A stretch of DNA of 39,706 bases, taken from IMG/VR virus record IMGVR_UViG_3300046488_000043, positions 1 to 39,706 of that record; one strand, given 5' to 3'. This document shows, in pieces, positions 1-6,835 of this stretch (its first letter is position 1; each line of letters opens with the position of its first letter). This stretch comes from a virus. The notes under the pieces are model-generated. The model ran no database searches and was not told the origin of the DNA. It saw only the letters and a program-made list of their open reading frames with translations. Position numbers and translations under genes: made by a program.

Positions 1-122
1 CATTTGTAATGTTGTCTCATCGACACTATTACTTATCAAAGTGCGCTCAACCCCGCAACTTTTACGAGCCAATACTACGGGCTCCATTGCGGGTTTCAAT
101 GCTGTCTTAAATCCTTCCCATT
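1..122. repeat. 122-bp perfect direct repeat, copy 1
   Basis: Identical base for base to 38706-38827 in the same orientation. Beyond base 122 the two methyltransferase genes differ by many substitutions. The match runs right to the window edge, so the true repeat may be longer. Confidence 0.95.
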
Positions 123-606
123 CTTTGGCAAGTGGTGAGGTGCACTTAGGCGTATCAATGCCCATTGGTGTTGAGTGATCACGATCAATGCCACGAGCCT
201 CACTTAATACATTGTTCAATGAAACCGCACTTGCGGTTTCATTCCTTGTTGTCTCTTCCACGCCTAATCTCTTCTGAATAGCCTTACCAATATCTTGTGC
301 TTTTGGAAAGCCCGATGAATAAAGCCACATTAGTTGATCGCGTATTTCAAAGCCTGCTAACTCAACACTATAAGCAAGTTTGTGATATGTGCGTGCTGCA
401 CTGAATGCAAGTAGATAACCACCGGGTTTCAATACTCGTAAACATTCTTTGTATAGTTCTACTGTGCCAGTATGTGAGTCCCATTCTTTACCTAAAAAGT
501 CGATACCATATGGTGGATCTGTAATAATAGAGTCAAAGTGATTATCGGGGTAAGTTTTGAGAGTGATGAGATTATCACCCAAGTTGAGTTTATATTTTGT
601 ATTCAT
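1..606 (-). CDS. DNA methyltransferase paralogue, beta class (N-terminal part only)
   Basis: The gene runs off the left edge, so only about 202 N-terminal residues are visible. ATG is at 606-604, preceded by an AAAGGA ribosome-binding site. It carries the catalytic DPPYG motif near residue 30, followed by WDSHTG and LRVLKPGGY, as in N6-adenine/N4-cytosine methyltransferases whose motif IV precedes motif I. It should methylate a short DNA motif, perhaps protecting phage DNA. Its N-terminal two-thirds resembles but is clearly diverged from the methyltransferase at 37569-39332. Its last 122 visible bases are identical to 38706-38827, which include the start of the insertion that carries the HNH gene there. 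The AdoMet-binding motif and C-terminus are not visible. Family assignment is firm; sequence specificity is unknown. Confidence 0.85.
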   Translation of the reverse strand, partial: MNTKYKLNLGDNLITLKTYPDNHFDSIITDPPYGIDFLGKEWDSHTGTVELYKECLRVLKPGGYLLAFSAARTYHKLAYSVELAGFEIRDQLMWLYSSGFPKAQDIGKAIQKRLGVEETTRNETASAVSLNNVLSEARGIDRDHSTPMGIDTPKCTSPLAKEWEGFKTALKPAMEPVVLARKSCGVERTLISNSVDETTLQM

Positions 607-631
607 TTGTTCCTTTGTAGCAATACATAAT

Positions 632-639
632 TATTTATC
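632..639 (-). promoter_or_regulatory. T4-late-like promoter box for methyltransferase at 606
   Basis: GATAAATA on the minus strand, about 25 bases before the start codon. It lies just after a terminator, so the methyltransferase appears to have its own start of transcription. Confidence 0.5.
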
Positions 640-640
640 A

Positions 641-677
641 CAAAAAAGTCCCACAAAGCATAGGGCGATGTGGGACT
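641..677 (-). terminator. Rho-independent terminator of a small transcript
   Basis: A perfect 9-bp stem, AGTCCCACA paired with TGTGGGACT (647-655 with 669-677), is followed on the minus strand by six T. No gene lies between it and the promoter at 716-745, so it would end a roughly 70-nt RNA. Confidence 0.8.
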
Positions 678-709
678 AAAAGGTTGTTAGGAAATGAATA
701 AACCTAACA
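641..709 (-). ncRNA. Candidate small RNA A (about 70 nt)
   Basis: The sequence shows a promoter-like pair (740-745 and 716-721), a first stem (TTGTTAGG with CCTAACAA, 684-691 with 703-710) right at the expected transcript start, then a terminator stem with a T-run. There is no open reading frame of note between. A short RNA with two hairpins is the simplest reading; a leader of the downstream methyltransferase ended by attenuation is the alternative. Confidence 0.5.
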
Positions 710-715
710 AACTAT

Positions 716-745
716 AATATACTATATTTAGTATATATTTGTCAA
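716..745 (-). promoter_or_regulatory. Sigma-70-like promoter of small RNA A
   Basis: TTGACA at 745-740, an 18-bp spacer, then TATATT at 721-716 on the minus strand. It is a full match to the bacterial -35 element, unlike the T4-late-like boxes elsewhere, suggesting use by unmodified host polymerase. Confidence 0.55.
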
Positions 746-747
746 CC

Positions 748-783
748 AAAAAAATATCCCACAGCACTTAAACTTATGGGATA
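748..783 (-). terminator. Rho-independent terminator of a second small transcript
   Basis: Stem TATCCCA with TGGGATA (755-761 with 777-783), followed by seven T on the minus strand. It stands alone between a promoter box (801-808) and the sigma-70-like promoter. Confidence 0.75.
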
Positions 784-795
784 GGATAAACTTAC
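748..795 (-). ncRNA. Candidate small RNA B (about 50 nt)
   Basis: Bounded by a GCTAAATA box at 808-801 and the terminator at 783-748, with no coding capacity. The unit is very short and could be a fail-safe terminator rather than a functional RNA. Confidence 0.3.
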
Positions 796-800
796 AAAGA

Positions 801-808
801 TATTTAGC
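801..808 (-). promoter_or_regulatory. T4-late-like promoter box (variant) before small RNA B
   Basis: GCTAAATA on the minus strand. The same variant occurs before 8850 and 23612. No gene follows before the next terminator. Confidence 0.35.
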
Positions 809-814
809 ATTCAT

Positions 815-848
815 AAAAATGCCCCTCAAATGGCTGTAAAAGGGGCAT
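815..848 (-). terminator. Terminator of the secreted-protein gene
   Basis: Stem ATGCCCCT with AGGGGCAT (819-826 with 841-848) followed by TTTT on the minus strand. A further hairpin (ACTATCAC with GTGATAGT, 861-868 with 885-892) sits directly after the stop codon of the gene at 893. Confidence 0.75.
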
Positions 849-892
849 AGTGTGATAATAACTATCACGGTCACCTAAGGTAGGGTGATAGT

Positions 893-1231
893 TTAATGTG
901 TTGTATTTACAGGCACAGTATTTGTAATTGTTGCAGTTGGAACATTCACAACTGGACCAGTTACTCCGTTGTGGCTGGATTGAGTTGATGTTACAAATCC
1001 GTTCGAACCAGTTGCTGTTGCATTAGCAGTTGCTCCTGCGCCCGATACAAATGTATATGTTGATACAATTGGTGCATGACCAGAAGTAACAGAAGAGCTG
1101 CTGGAACTAAACGAACTGGAATTACCTGTGCTGTGCACTGATACGCTCGATGTTGAACCAGATACAGTTACCCCACCTGCAAATGCGGTGGATGTTGCCA
1201 ATAAGATTGTTGCTGCGATTAATGTTTTCAT
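893..1231 (-). CDS. Small secreted Ser/Thr/Val-rich protein
   Basis: The product has 112 residues and is not recognised. Residues 1-18 form a clear Sec signal peptide (Lys, hydrophobic core, cleavage after AFA). The mature part is low complexity, rich in Ser, Thr, Val and Gly, with no cysteine and no catalytic motif, so it should be periplasmic or exported. It is a single-gene unit: a GATAAATA box at 1286-1279, a perfect 5-prime hairpin, an AAAGGA ribosome-binding site, the gene, then two hairpins. A role in superinfection exclusion or host surface change would fit a secreted phage protein of this size but is only a guess. Confidence 0.75.
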   Translation of the reverse strand: MKTLIAATILLATSTAFAGGVTVSGSTSSVSVHSTGNSSSFSSSSSSVTSGHAPIVSTYTFVSGAGATANATATGSNGFVTSTQSSHNGVTGPVVNVPTATITNTVPVNTTH

Positions 1232-1258
1232 TTTGTTTATCCTTTAAGATTAAGTTAA

Positions 1259-1286
1259 GTAGCACTTTGCTACATAGATATTTATC
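1259..1286 (-). promoter_or_regulatory. T4-late-like promoter plus 5-prime hairpin for the secreted protein
   Basis: GATAAATA (1286-1279), five bases, then GTAGCA-N3-TGCTAC (1273-1259) on the minus strand. The hairpin would stand at the very start of the mRNA. The same module precedes the genes starting at 33072, 33483 and 35219. Confidence 0.6.
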
Positions 1287-1335
1287 ATCTACACAGCAAT
1301 TATAGCATCAAATGAATCACTTGTCAATGATTTGT

Positions 1336-1343
1336 GATAAATA
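1336..1343 (+). promoter_or_regulatory. T4-late-like promoter, plus strand
   Basis: GATAAATA ends six bases before the ATG at 1349. With T4-type spacing transcription would start at or beside the start codon, giving a leaderless or nearly leaderless mRNA. The flanking sequence (GATAAATATCTAT) repeats that of the divergent promoter at 1286-1279. Confidence 0.5.
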
Positions 1344-1348
1344 TCTAT

Positions 1349-1714
1349 ATGAGCCAAAAAGAAGATAAATTACAGCGTTATTTTGCAAAACATAATTATA
1401 CGCCCGAACAGATACTTGCATATCACGAAATACAAAAGAGATATAAGAATAATCGCATCCGTAAATTAAATGATAATTTATCAAGGGGAGCGACTACATT
1501 TAAGGGTAATCAGGAATTTACAGATAAGTTAGATGAAGTAACTTATTCGGTTATAAGTAATGTTGATCAGGTTCAGTATGTTGCTATCGGTAATGGCATT
1601 TTCGAATCGCGTATATTAAAACAACCACCTAAAGTAACAGAATATGAATTAGATCCCGAGACCCGCAAGTGGGTTGAGGTTATAGATGATGAGGATAATG
1701 GACATGAAGTATGA
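1349..1714 (+). CDS. Hypothetical protein, first gene of plus-strand operon
   Basis: The product has 121 residues when started at ATG 1349 (MSQKEDKLQRYF). An in-frame GTG lies at 1334, but it falls inside the promoter box, so ATG is preferred; no ribosome-binding site is visible before it. The protein is charged and helical in its first half (basic stretch RYKNNRIRKLN), with an acidic tail. I do not recognise the family. It overlaps the next gene by a few codons, so the three plus-strand genes probably form one operon ending at the terminator at 2277-2301. They face away from the rest of the phage genes. Confidence 0.7.
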   Translation: MSQKEDKLQRYFAKHNYTPEQILAYHEIQKRYKNNRIRKLNDNLSRGATTFKGNQEFTDKLDEVTYSVISNVDQVQYVAIGNGIFESRILKQPPKVTEYELDPETRKWVEVIDDEDNGHEV

Positions 1715-1967
1715 ATATCTCTGCACCAGTTGCAATAAATTAACAGAAGTAAATTGTAGTATTAAGGTAACAACTCCAGAAATTACATGCGAATGTGGTC
1801 ATACTGCATTAAAAAATTTCAGTGCTCAGATAGGTAGTAATACACGGGCGGAATATTTCGAGAATTTCTTCTTCGATCTTGTCCCATCACAGCGTGCTAA
1901 TAACACATTTCACATTCCATCAGATAAGTTACAAACTCATCGCAATGGATCAATTAAAAAAGTTTAA
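1698..1967 (+). CDS. Small zinc-ribbon protein (FmdB-like N-terminus)
   Basis: The open frame extends upstream to 1686. ATG at 1698 or 1704 fits best, because GAGG at 1689-1692 is correctly placed for 1698. The product is about 88-90 residues. It begins MKYEYLCTSC and has CxxC pairs (CTSC and, about 20 residues on, CxC) typical of a single zinc ribbon, as in FmdB-like small regulatory proteins and many phage zinc-ribbon proteins. The rest (YFENFFFDLVPSQ) is not recognised. It overlaps the preceding gene, suggesting coupled translation. It could bind nucleic acid or a protein partner; the partner is unknown. Confidence 0.65.
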   Translation: MDMKYEYLCTSCNKLTEVNCSIKVTTPEITCECGHTALKNFSAQIGSNTRAEYFENFFFDLVPSQRANNTFHIPSDKLQTHRNGSIKKV

Positions 1968-1979
1968 GGATAACATATA

Positions 1980-2273
1980 ATGTCATCATATCAGGAAACA
2001 CGCCTTGCAGTGTATAATGTGCAATATAAAAATCTATTTGTTAAAATGAAGTTTAATGATGTAACGGCATTTATGATTAAATATCCTACTACATTAGATG
2101 AAGCACTTAATACTATATTAGTTGATAGTAATACACTTTCATCTGTTGCATCTGCATTAATTGCATTAGATGGTATATATTCAGTTGAAGTTACTGACAG
2201 AAATACTGGTAGCGGTGTAGAATTAATTAGAGAACAATTAGTAATTAAACCGATTAAAAAGATTAAATCATAA
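1980..2273 (+). CDS. Hypothetical protein, last gene of plus-strand operon
   Basis: The product has 97 residues, with an AAGGATAA ribosome-binding site just before the ATG and only 12 bases after the previous gene. It has a small mixed alpha/beta appearance and a lysine-rich end (KPIKKIKS). No motif is recognised. A strong terminator follows the stop codon directly. Confidence 0.7.
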   Translation: MSSYQETRLAVYNVQYKNLFVKMKFNDVTAFMIKYPTTLDEALNTILVDSNTLSSVASALIALDGIYSVEVTDRNTGSGVELIREQLVIKPIKKIKS

Positions 2274-2276
2274 AAA

Positions 2277-2301
2277 TAGGGAGTTTAGCTCCCTGTTTTG
2301 T
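2277..2301 (+). terminator. Terminator of plus-strand operon
   Basis: AGGGAG, a five-base loop, CTCCCT, then GTTTTGTT. It separates the plus-strand operon from the convergent minus-strand genes. Confidence 0.75.
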
Positions 2302-2468
2302 TATTTCTTACCACCTCTATGTATATGAGATGAATGTGTTACTTTAGCACTTTCTCTTGCTTTGCTATATGCGATAGCAGCAGCCTGATTAGGTGGTGTT
2401 CCACTTTTAATTTCTGTCTTAATATTTTGTGCGATAACTTCTTTAGATGTTCCCGATTTTAATGGCAT
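2301..2468 (-). CDS. Small phage protein starting [10 protein letters not shown]
   Basis: The product has 55 residues: [20 protein letters not shown], then a lysine/alanine-rich middle, then [11 protein letters not shown]. An AAAGGAAT ribosome-binding site precedes the ATG. The pattern (MPLK, a helix with NIK, then [11 protein letters not shown]) recurs in very small proteins near structural or lysis genes of many phages, from memory of the family; the function is unknown. It is basic and probably binds nucleic acid or protein. It is the last gene of the minus-strand chain and converges on the terminator at 2277-2301. Confidence 0.75.
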   Translation of the reverse strand: MPLKSGTSKEVIAQNIKTEIKSGTPPNQAAAIAYSKARESAKVTHSSHIHRGGKK

Positions 2469-2471
2469 AAT

Positions 2472-2705
2472 TTATTCCTTTGATATTTGTGGTTCGGTTG
2501 ATTCTTTAATTTTAACTCCTGTTGCACCCAATGCCAACAAGCCTCCATAAGCCAGCCCAAAATTAACCATATCAAAATGCTGAGTATGCCAAACCTCATA
2601 TCCAGTAAACAGTAAAAAAGTAAGAATACCAATAACCCATAAAATACGAGCGGGATCATAGGTCTCTCCATCAATGCCTGTTAGACTATGTTTAATAAAT
2701 TTCAT
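2472..2705 (-). CDS. Two-span membrane protein, holin candidate
   Basis: The product has 77 residues with two hydrophobic segments, about residues 21-40 (ILWVIGILTFLLFTGYEVW) and 46-66 (a Gly/Ala-rich VNFGLAYGGLLALGATGVKI). A short charged tail ends in ISKE. Its ATG overlaps the stop of the upstream gene (ATGA), so the two are coupled. Length and two-span topology fit class II holins, and similar short proteins with FNxxAFGxGLG-type second helices occur in many phages. It lies far from the lysozyme, so the holin role is an inference; the protein at 35043-35219 is a competing candidate. Confidence 0.65.
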   Translation of the reverse strand: MKFIKHSLTGIDGETYDPARILWVIGILTFLLFTGYEVWHTQHFDMVNFGLAYGGLLALGATGVKIKESTEPQISKE

Positions 2706-3028
2706 TTACTTCTTATATCCCGTATTGCATTCATAACTTCGAGCCGAAATTCTTTAAGACTATCATAAAGTCTATCATGTCCTGTTTTTTGTTCAGATCT
2801 AAGTAATTCAATATCCTTATCGATACGCTCGCCAAAACGGAAAAATTCCTCCTTATCGAGTTTTTCAGCAGTAGTTTTACTTACTGATGCAATTGAATCT
2901 TTTAATGTTCCTATTTTTTCATTCATTTCTGTCTTATCACTTTTTCTAATGCTAAGGAAAATAGGAACTAAGATTCCTAAAAGTGTTCCTACTGCTATTA
3001 CTGCTGTCCAAATCAACATCCAATCCAT
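2702..3028 (-). CDS. Membrane-anchored coiled-coil protein
   Basis: The product has 108 residues: one N-terminal transmembrane segment (about residues 4-26) followed by a charged helical, coiled-coil-like region (about residues 30-108). It starts at ATG 3028 after AAAAGGGC. It overlaps the holin candidate downstream. Two TATAAATA boxes and a hairpin (AAGTAT with ATACTT) lie upstream. It may assist lysis or be a membrane scaffold. No specific family is claimed. Confidence 0.65.
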   Translation of the reverse strand: MDWMLIWTAVIAVGTLLGILVPIFLSIRKSDKTEMNEKIGTLKDSIASVSKTTAEKLDKEEFFRFGERIDKDIELLRSEQKTGHDRLYDSLKEFRLEVMNAIRDIRSK

Positions 3029-3106
3029 TTTATATGTGCCCTTTTATGTTAGCGTGACCAATACCTGGCACTGTGTTATTAAAATAAAGTATATAATACT
3101 TTCTTA

Positions 3107-4924
3107 TTATGTATATGTATTTATATTTATATCGATTGTTACTGATGGCTCCTGTGTTATATCTGCCTCAATTGCCAATATTTGTGGTTCAACAATAGTA
3201 ACTGATTGAACTTGTGGTTCAACAATAGTAACTGATTGAATTGGATCGCTGATCGAAGTGATTTGTTGTGTAACTTTAACTGCTTGTAATGTTCCATCAC
3301 CTTTATGACCATATGCACTTATGAAGTATTGAATACATTTATGAATCCACCCGCCCTCAAACACATGGGAAAATCCTAACAATAATTCTGTTATAGATAT
3401 TTCCTTAGTTGTGAGTTTATTAACATTACTAATTAACCCGGTAATTACATTAATAGTTCTTGTTCCTGCTTTTGTAATATATACCATTATGTTCGATACA
3501 CCCACATGAATCTTATTTGTTGTTTTAGTGACATTACCTACAACATTGCTTGTAATTGATTTAGATATTGATACAACCTTCTTAACAGATGTGGTAGTTG
3601 CAATAGTTGCAGTAAGTGTTAGGAATTTTATAGCATTAGCTACAAGTGACGCAATTATACCAACTAAAGTATTAAATAATTTAGAGATAGTCTTCTTAAT
3701 ATTACCTGTTACAGTCAGAATATTCAACCACACTTTACTTGTTTGTTTAACTATAATTCCATTGATACCCACAGTGACACTCTTGACTTTAGTATTTGCC
3801 TTAACTATATTGCTTATGATTACTCCGATAACAGATTTAATTAAATTAACTAATTTTGTAACTGATGAAGTAATAGTTTCTGTAACAGATTTAATTAATT
3901 GAACTTGCTTAAATGAAGTTGCTGTCACATTAATATTAACACTCTCCACCTTAATGCTTGTCTTAGTGATGCTATTTGTAATTGTCTCTGCCACAGATTT
4001 AACTAAATTAGTTGTCTTGATAATATTACTGCTTAATATTTCGGTGATGGATTTAACTATCAACATTTGTTTAACAATAACACTATTAATACCCACAGTG
4101 ATACTTTTAACTTTAATATTTGCCTTAGTGATGCTATTTGTAACAGTTTCTGTTATAGTTTTAACTAACTGAGTTTGTTTAATAGTATTTGCGGTAACTC
4201 CCACAGATGCAGTTAATATCAATAGGTATGTTCGTATTGCATTAATAGTTGCTGTTAAAGATGAAGTTACACTAAACACTTTATTAATTTGCTTAATAAC
4301 GATTCCACCGATGCTTAAACTAATATTTTTAATCAATTGTGGTGCTTTTGTGATGCTACCTGTAATAGTTTCACTAACTGATTTAACTAACTTAGATGTT
4401 TTTGTGATGCTACCTGTAATAGTTTCACTAACTGATTTAACTAACTTAGATGTTTTTGTGATGCTACCTGTAACAGTTTCACTAATTGATTTAACTAAAT
4501 TAGATGTTTTAGTAATATTACCCGAAGTTATAGATGATACATTAACTGATTTAATATCATTCTTGTTAAATATCGCACTTATAGAAGATGATACTGATGT
4601 AATTTTCTGCGTAAGTTTAACCAAAGGTGATGTAATAACAACTGTCGTAGATAATAATTTATTAATTGCTCGTTGGATGGTAGATGAGGCAGTAGTTGTA
4701 ACTGCCGGCAGTGCTTTATTATCCCACTTATTAATATTACCTGTAGTTGGTGTAATAGATGTTTTAATTGTTATTGTATTTTTAGCCATTACAGGATTAA
4801 GTGTAATAGATGGTGTCATTGGTTTATTATCGGTTTTAATCACTAAAGGCGATGAAGACACTGACGCAGTTAATGTCATTGTAAATGCATTACCGTTTGC
4901 CTTAAATAGTAATAATAAACTCAT
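3107..4924 (-). CDS. Repeat-rich fibrous virion protein
   Basis: The product has 605 residues, built largely from degenerate 18-residue repeats of the type SKLVKSVSETITGSITKT, with alternating hydrophobic and Thr/Ser positions that suggest a beta-solenoid or fibrous fold. Three consecutive repeats are nearly identical in DNA (54-bp units, 4346-4507). A 10-residue repeat (SVTIVEPQVQ) lies near the C-terminus. There is no cysteine-rich or catalytic motif. The ATG overlaps the stop of the upstream structural gene (ATGA). It is probably a tail-fibre or decoration component at the end of the structural cluster. Open frames on the opposite strand are mirror images of the repeats. Confidence 0.75.
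   Translation of the reverse strand: MSLLLLFKANGNAFTMTLTASVSSSPLVIKTDNKPMTPSITLNPVMAKNTITIKTSITPTTGNINKWDNKALPAVTTTASSTIQRAINKLLSTTVVITSPLVKLTQKITSVSSSISAIFNKNDIKSVNVSSITSGNITKTSNLVKSISETVTGSITKTSKLVKSVSETITGSITKTSKLVKSVSETITGSITKAPQLIKNISLSIGGIVIKQINKVFSVTSSLTATINAIRTYLLILTASVGVTANTIKQTQLVKTITETVTNSITKANIKVKSITVGINSVIVKQMLIVKSITEILSSNIIKTTNLVKSVAETITNSITKTSIKVESVNINVTATSFKQVQLIKSVTETITSSVTKLVNLIKSVIGVIISNIVKANTKVKSVTVGINGIIVKQTSKVWLNILTVTGNIKKTISKLFNTLVGIIASLVANAIKFLTLTATIATTTSVKKVVSISKSITSNVVGNVTKTTNKIHVGVSNIMVYITKAGTRTINVITGLISNVNKLTTKEISITELLLGFSHVFEGGWIHKCIQYFISAYGHKGDGTLQAVKVTQQITSISDPIQSVTIVEPQVQSVTIVEPQILAIEADITQEPSVTIDININTYT
3118..3131 (-). promoter_or_regulatory. Double T4-late-like promoter box
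   Basis: Two overlapping TATAAATA boxes (3131-3124 and 3125-3118) near the 3-prime end of the repeat-protein gene, upstream of the membrane-protein pair. Confidence 0.55.
3181..3240. repeat. 30-bp tandem repeat, two units
   Basis: Units 3181-3210 and 3211-3240 differ at one base. They encode the 10-residue repeat VTIVEPQVQS of the fibrous protein. Confidence 0.95.
4346..4507. repeat. 54-bp tandem repeats, three units
   Basis: Three in-frame 54-bp units (starts 4346, 4400, 4454); the first two are identical and the third differs at a few positions. Each encodes 18 residues. Unit number could change by recombination without a frameshift. Confidence 0.95.
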
Positions 4925-5979
4925 TTACCTACTCCCAATAATGGTAATGTGCAACCAGTCGGGGATGCAGCATCTAAATTAGATGCTGCATTATACCAGA
5001 ACCAATTATTCCATAATTGCACACCTGCTGACGAATTTACTAATCCGTTACTATCATCAGACATAACTGATACCACAGATGTTCTTTGCCCCATTTTACC
5101 ATATTTATGGGCCCATGCGGTATTAAGTTTCATGCCTAAATTATTCTCTTGTGAACTTTTTAGGAATTGTGCATGTGTTATACTGGATGATATTAAATTA
5201 GCAGCAAATTGTGTTCCTGCATGTAGATTATATGTGCTAACTGTGTCACATACTAAAGTTGTGCCTAAGTGTTCAGCCACATGTAGATTATATGTCGATG
5301 CTGTATTACATACTAATGCCGCAACTAATACAGCACCACCTAATTTAAGTTCAAATGCAATACCACCCACATTAGGTAAAGTTCCACCAGCAAAAGTTAC
5401 ATTAGGCGATGTATCATTAGCAAGTATATAATTACTATGCTGTGTTAAAAATCCACCAGATATTGTCCCGTAGTTATTAGATAATGACCAACCTGCCTTA
5501 TCGGTGATTGTGGTAGCACTTGCAAAGGAATCACCACCCCATGCTGCATATGTAACATTGTTTGCCGATGCAAATGCACCTAATGTAATAGATACTGGAC
5601 TGATAACACTATATGCTATTGTAGATGATTGAACAATCGGATTTGCTGGATCTGCACCTGTTATAGTATCGGGCCCACCACAATTAAAATATAATGGACT
5701 AACTGTTGTAGATAATGTTATTGAGGCACTAAAGGATCCACTAAATGAAGGAACAATATAATAACAATAAGTGTAAAAACCGTTACTACTGGGGCCAACA
5801 ACACCGATTTGTGTGGCAGTTTGTCCATTGACTGTAACTGATGATACTAAACTCGTATTAGTAATAAAATTAATAATATAGAGATTATATTTAGTATATG
5901 TAATGGCTTGCGTAGAGAAGCCGGTACCGGCACCGGACCCACCAATCCCACCACCAGTGCCATTAATGGTAAATGCCAT
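4921..5979 (-). CDS. Virion structural protein, Gly-rich N-terminus
   Basis: The product has 352 residues. It begins with a glycine-rich stretch, then a predicted beta-sandwich of about 200 residues (Ser/Thr/Ile/Val-rich). Next come two copies of a STYNLHxxxxxxxxLVxxTxSTYNLH-like segment (around residues 225-255). The C-terminus contains WNNWFWYNAASN, an aromatic motif plausible for contact with a partner or ligand. No enzyme motif is present. It is translationally coupled to the repeat protein downstream and lies five bases after the next upstream gene. It is most likely a tail-tip or fibre-associated protein; the family is not identified. Confidence 0.7.
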   Translation of the reverse strand: MAFTINGTGGGIGGSGAGTGFSTQAITYTKYNLYIINFITNTSLVSSVTVNGQTATQIGVVGPSSNGFYTYCYYIVPSFSGSFSASITLSTTVSPLYFNCGGPDTITGADPANPIVQSSTIAYSVISPVSITLGAFASANNVTYAAWGGDSFASATTITDKAGWSLSNNYGTISGGFLTQHSNYILANDTSPNVTFAGGTLPNVGGIAFELKLGGAVLVAALVCNTASTYNLHVAEHLGTTLVCDTVSTYNLHAGTQFAANLISSSITHAQFLKSSQENNLGMKLNTAWAHKYGKMGQRTSVVSVMSDDSNGLVNSSAGVQLWNNWFWYNAASNLDAASPTGCTLPLLGVGK

Positions 5980-5983
5980 TTAA

Positions 5984-6823
5984 TTAACCCTGTGTATAAA
6001 CTACAGTGCCGGTTACGGTGCTCGCAGTTGTAGTTGATGGGATAAACACAAAGAATGGACAAGTTCCATTATATAATTGTGGGAAACCTGCAGTAAATGC
6101 ATCTAATGCATTACTTACACCACCCACAGGAATTTCTAATGAAGCAAGCACTCGGTATGCAACTAAAACAAATTGTCCGGATGTAGATGTTGCACTCGCC
6201 TGGAATGTATTAACTTGTTTTACTCCAACATCACCTGCCTGAAGACCGATTCTAAAGAATGATCCTTGTGCAGCAGTATTTGTTACTGGATCGATATTTG
6301 TTGCAGTTCTTGTGCCACCTGTTGCAGTGCTATTTGTATATGATAGTGTCCATGTCGGCGAACCATTACCTAATGTCGAAGAAACCTCAACTGCCAAATA
6401 TACACCTTGACCGTTTGCTGATCCAACAATGTCTCTTGCCGGGAATGCAGCACTTGTCACTGTTTGTGCAGTTGTTGCAGTCACCGATAATGCAGCACTA
6501 CCAGTAATATTATATCCTGTCTGCCATAATCTGTCGCACAATAATAATGTGCCGGGTTGGGTTGCTGCACCTGTAAATCTCATTAGATATGTATTACCAG
6601 AAACAGGATCAGTCCATGGCGGCGAACCAGCCACTAAGGATGAAGTATTAGAATATGTAATTCCACCCGATGTTGTTGTATCAGCTGCACCTGCTCCCGG
6701 GGCACCTGCCAAATACCACGAACTTGTTGGTCGCCCTGCTACTAATGTTGGTGATACTGATTTTGCATAATATGTTGGTGCTCTTGCTCCTGCAATTGCT
6801 CCATCTACTGTTGTGATAGCCAT
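5984..6823 (-). CDS. Virion structural protein
   Basis: The product has 279 residues and is rich in Ala, Gly, Ser and Thr, with the alternating hydrophobic pattern of beta structure throughout and no signal peptide. It begins MAITTVDGAIAGARAP. It is closely packed with neighbours (four bases to the next gene, about 12 to the previous one), so it is part of one late operon of tail-tip or fibre genes. I recognise the general style of phage structural protein, not a named family. Confidence 0.7.
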   Translation of the reverse strand: MAITTVDGAIAGARAPTYYAKSVSPTLVAGRPTSSWYLAGAPGAGAADTTTSGGITYSNTSSLVAGSPPWTDPVSGNTYLMRFTGAATQPGTLLLCDRLWQTGYNITGSAALSVTATTAQTVTSAAFPARDIVGSANGQGVYLAVEVSSTLGNGSPTWTLSYTNSTATGGTRTATNIDPVTNTAAQGSFFRIGLQAGDVGVKQVNTFQASATSTSGQFVLVAYRVLASLEIPVGGVSNALDAFTAGFPQLYNGTCPFFVFIPSTTTASTVTGTVVYTQG

Positions 6824-6835
6824 AATAATATATCC

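Noticed and set aside
4346-4507. Possible CRISPR array
   Set aside because: The 54-bp repeats are in direct tandem with no unique spacers and are in frame in a coding gene.
3528-4982. Long plus-strand open frames (124, 72 and 223 residues) in the repeat region
   Set aside because: They are hydrophobic mirror readings of the 54-bp repeats, lack ribosome-binding sites and lie antisense to a coupled structural gene.
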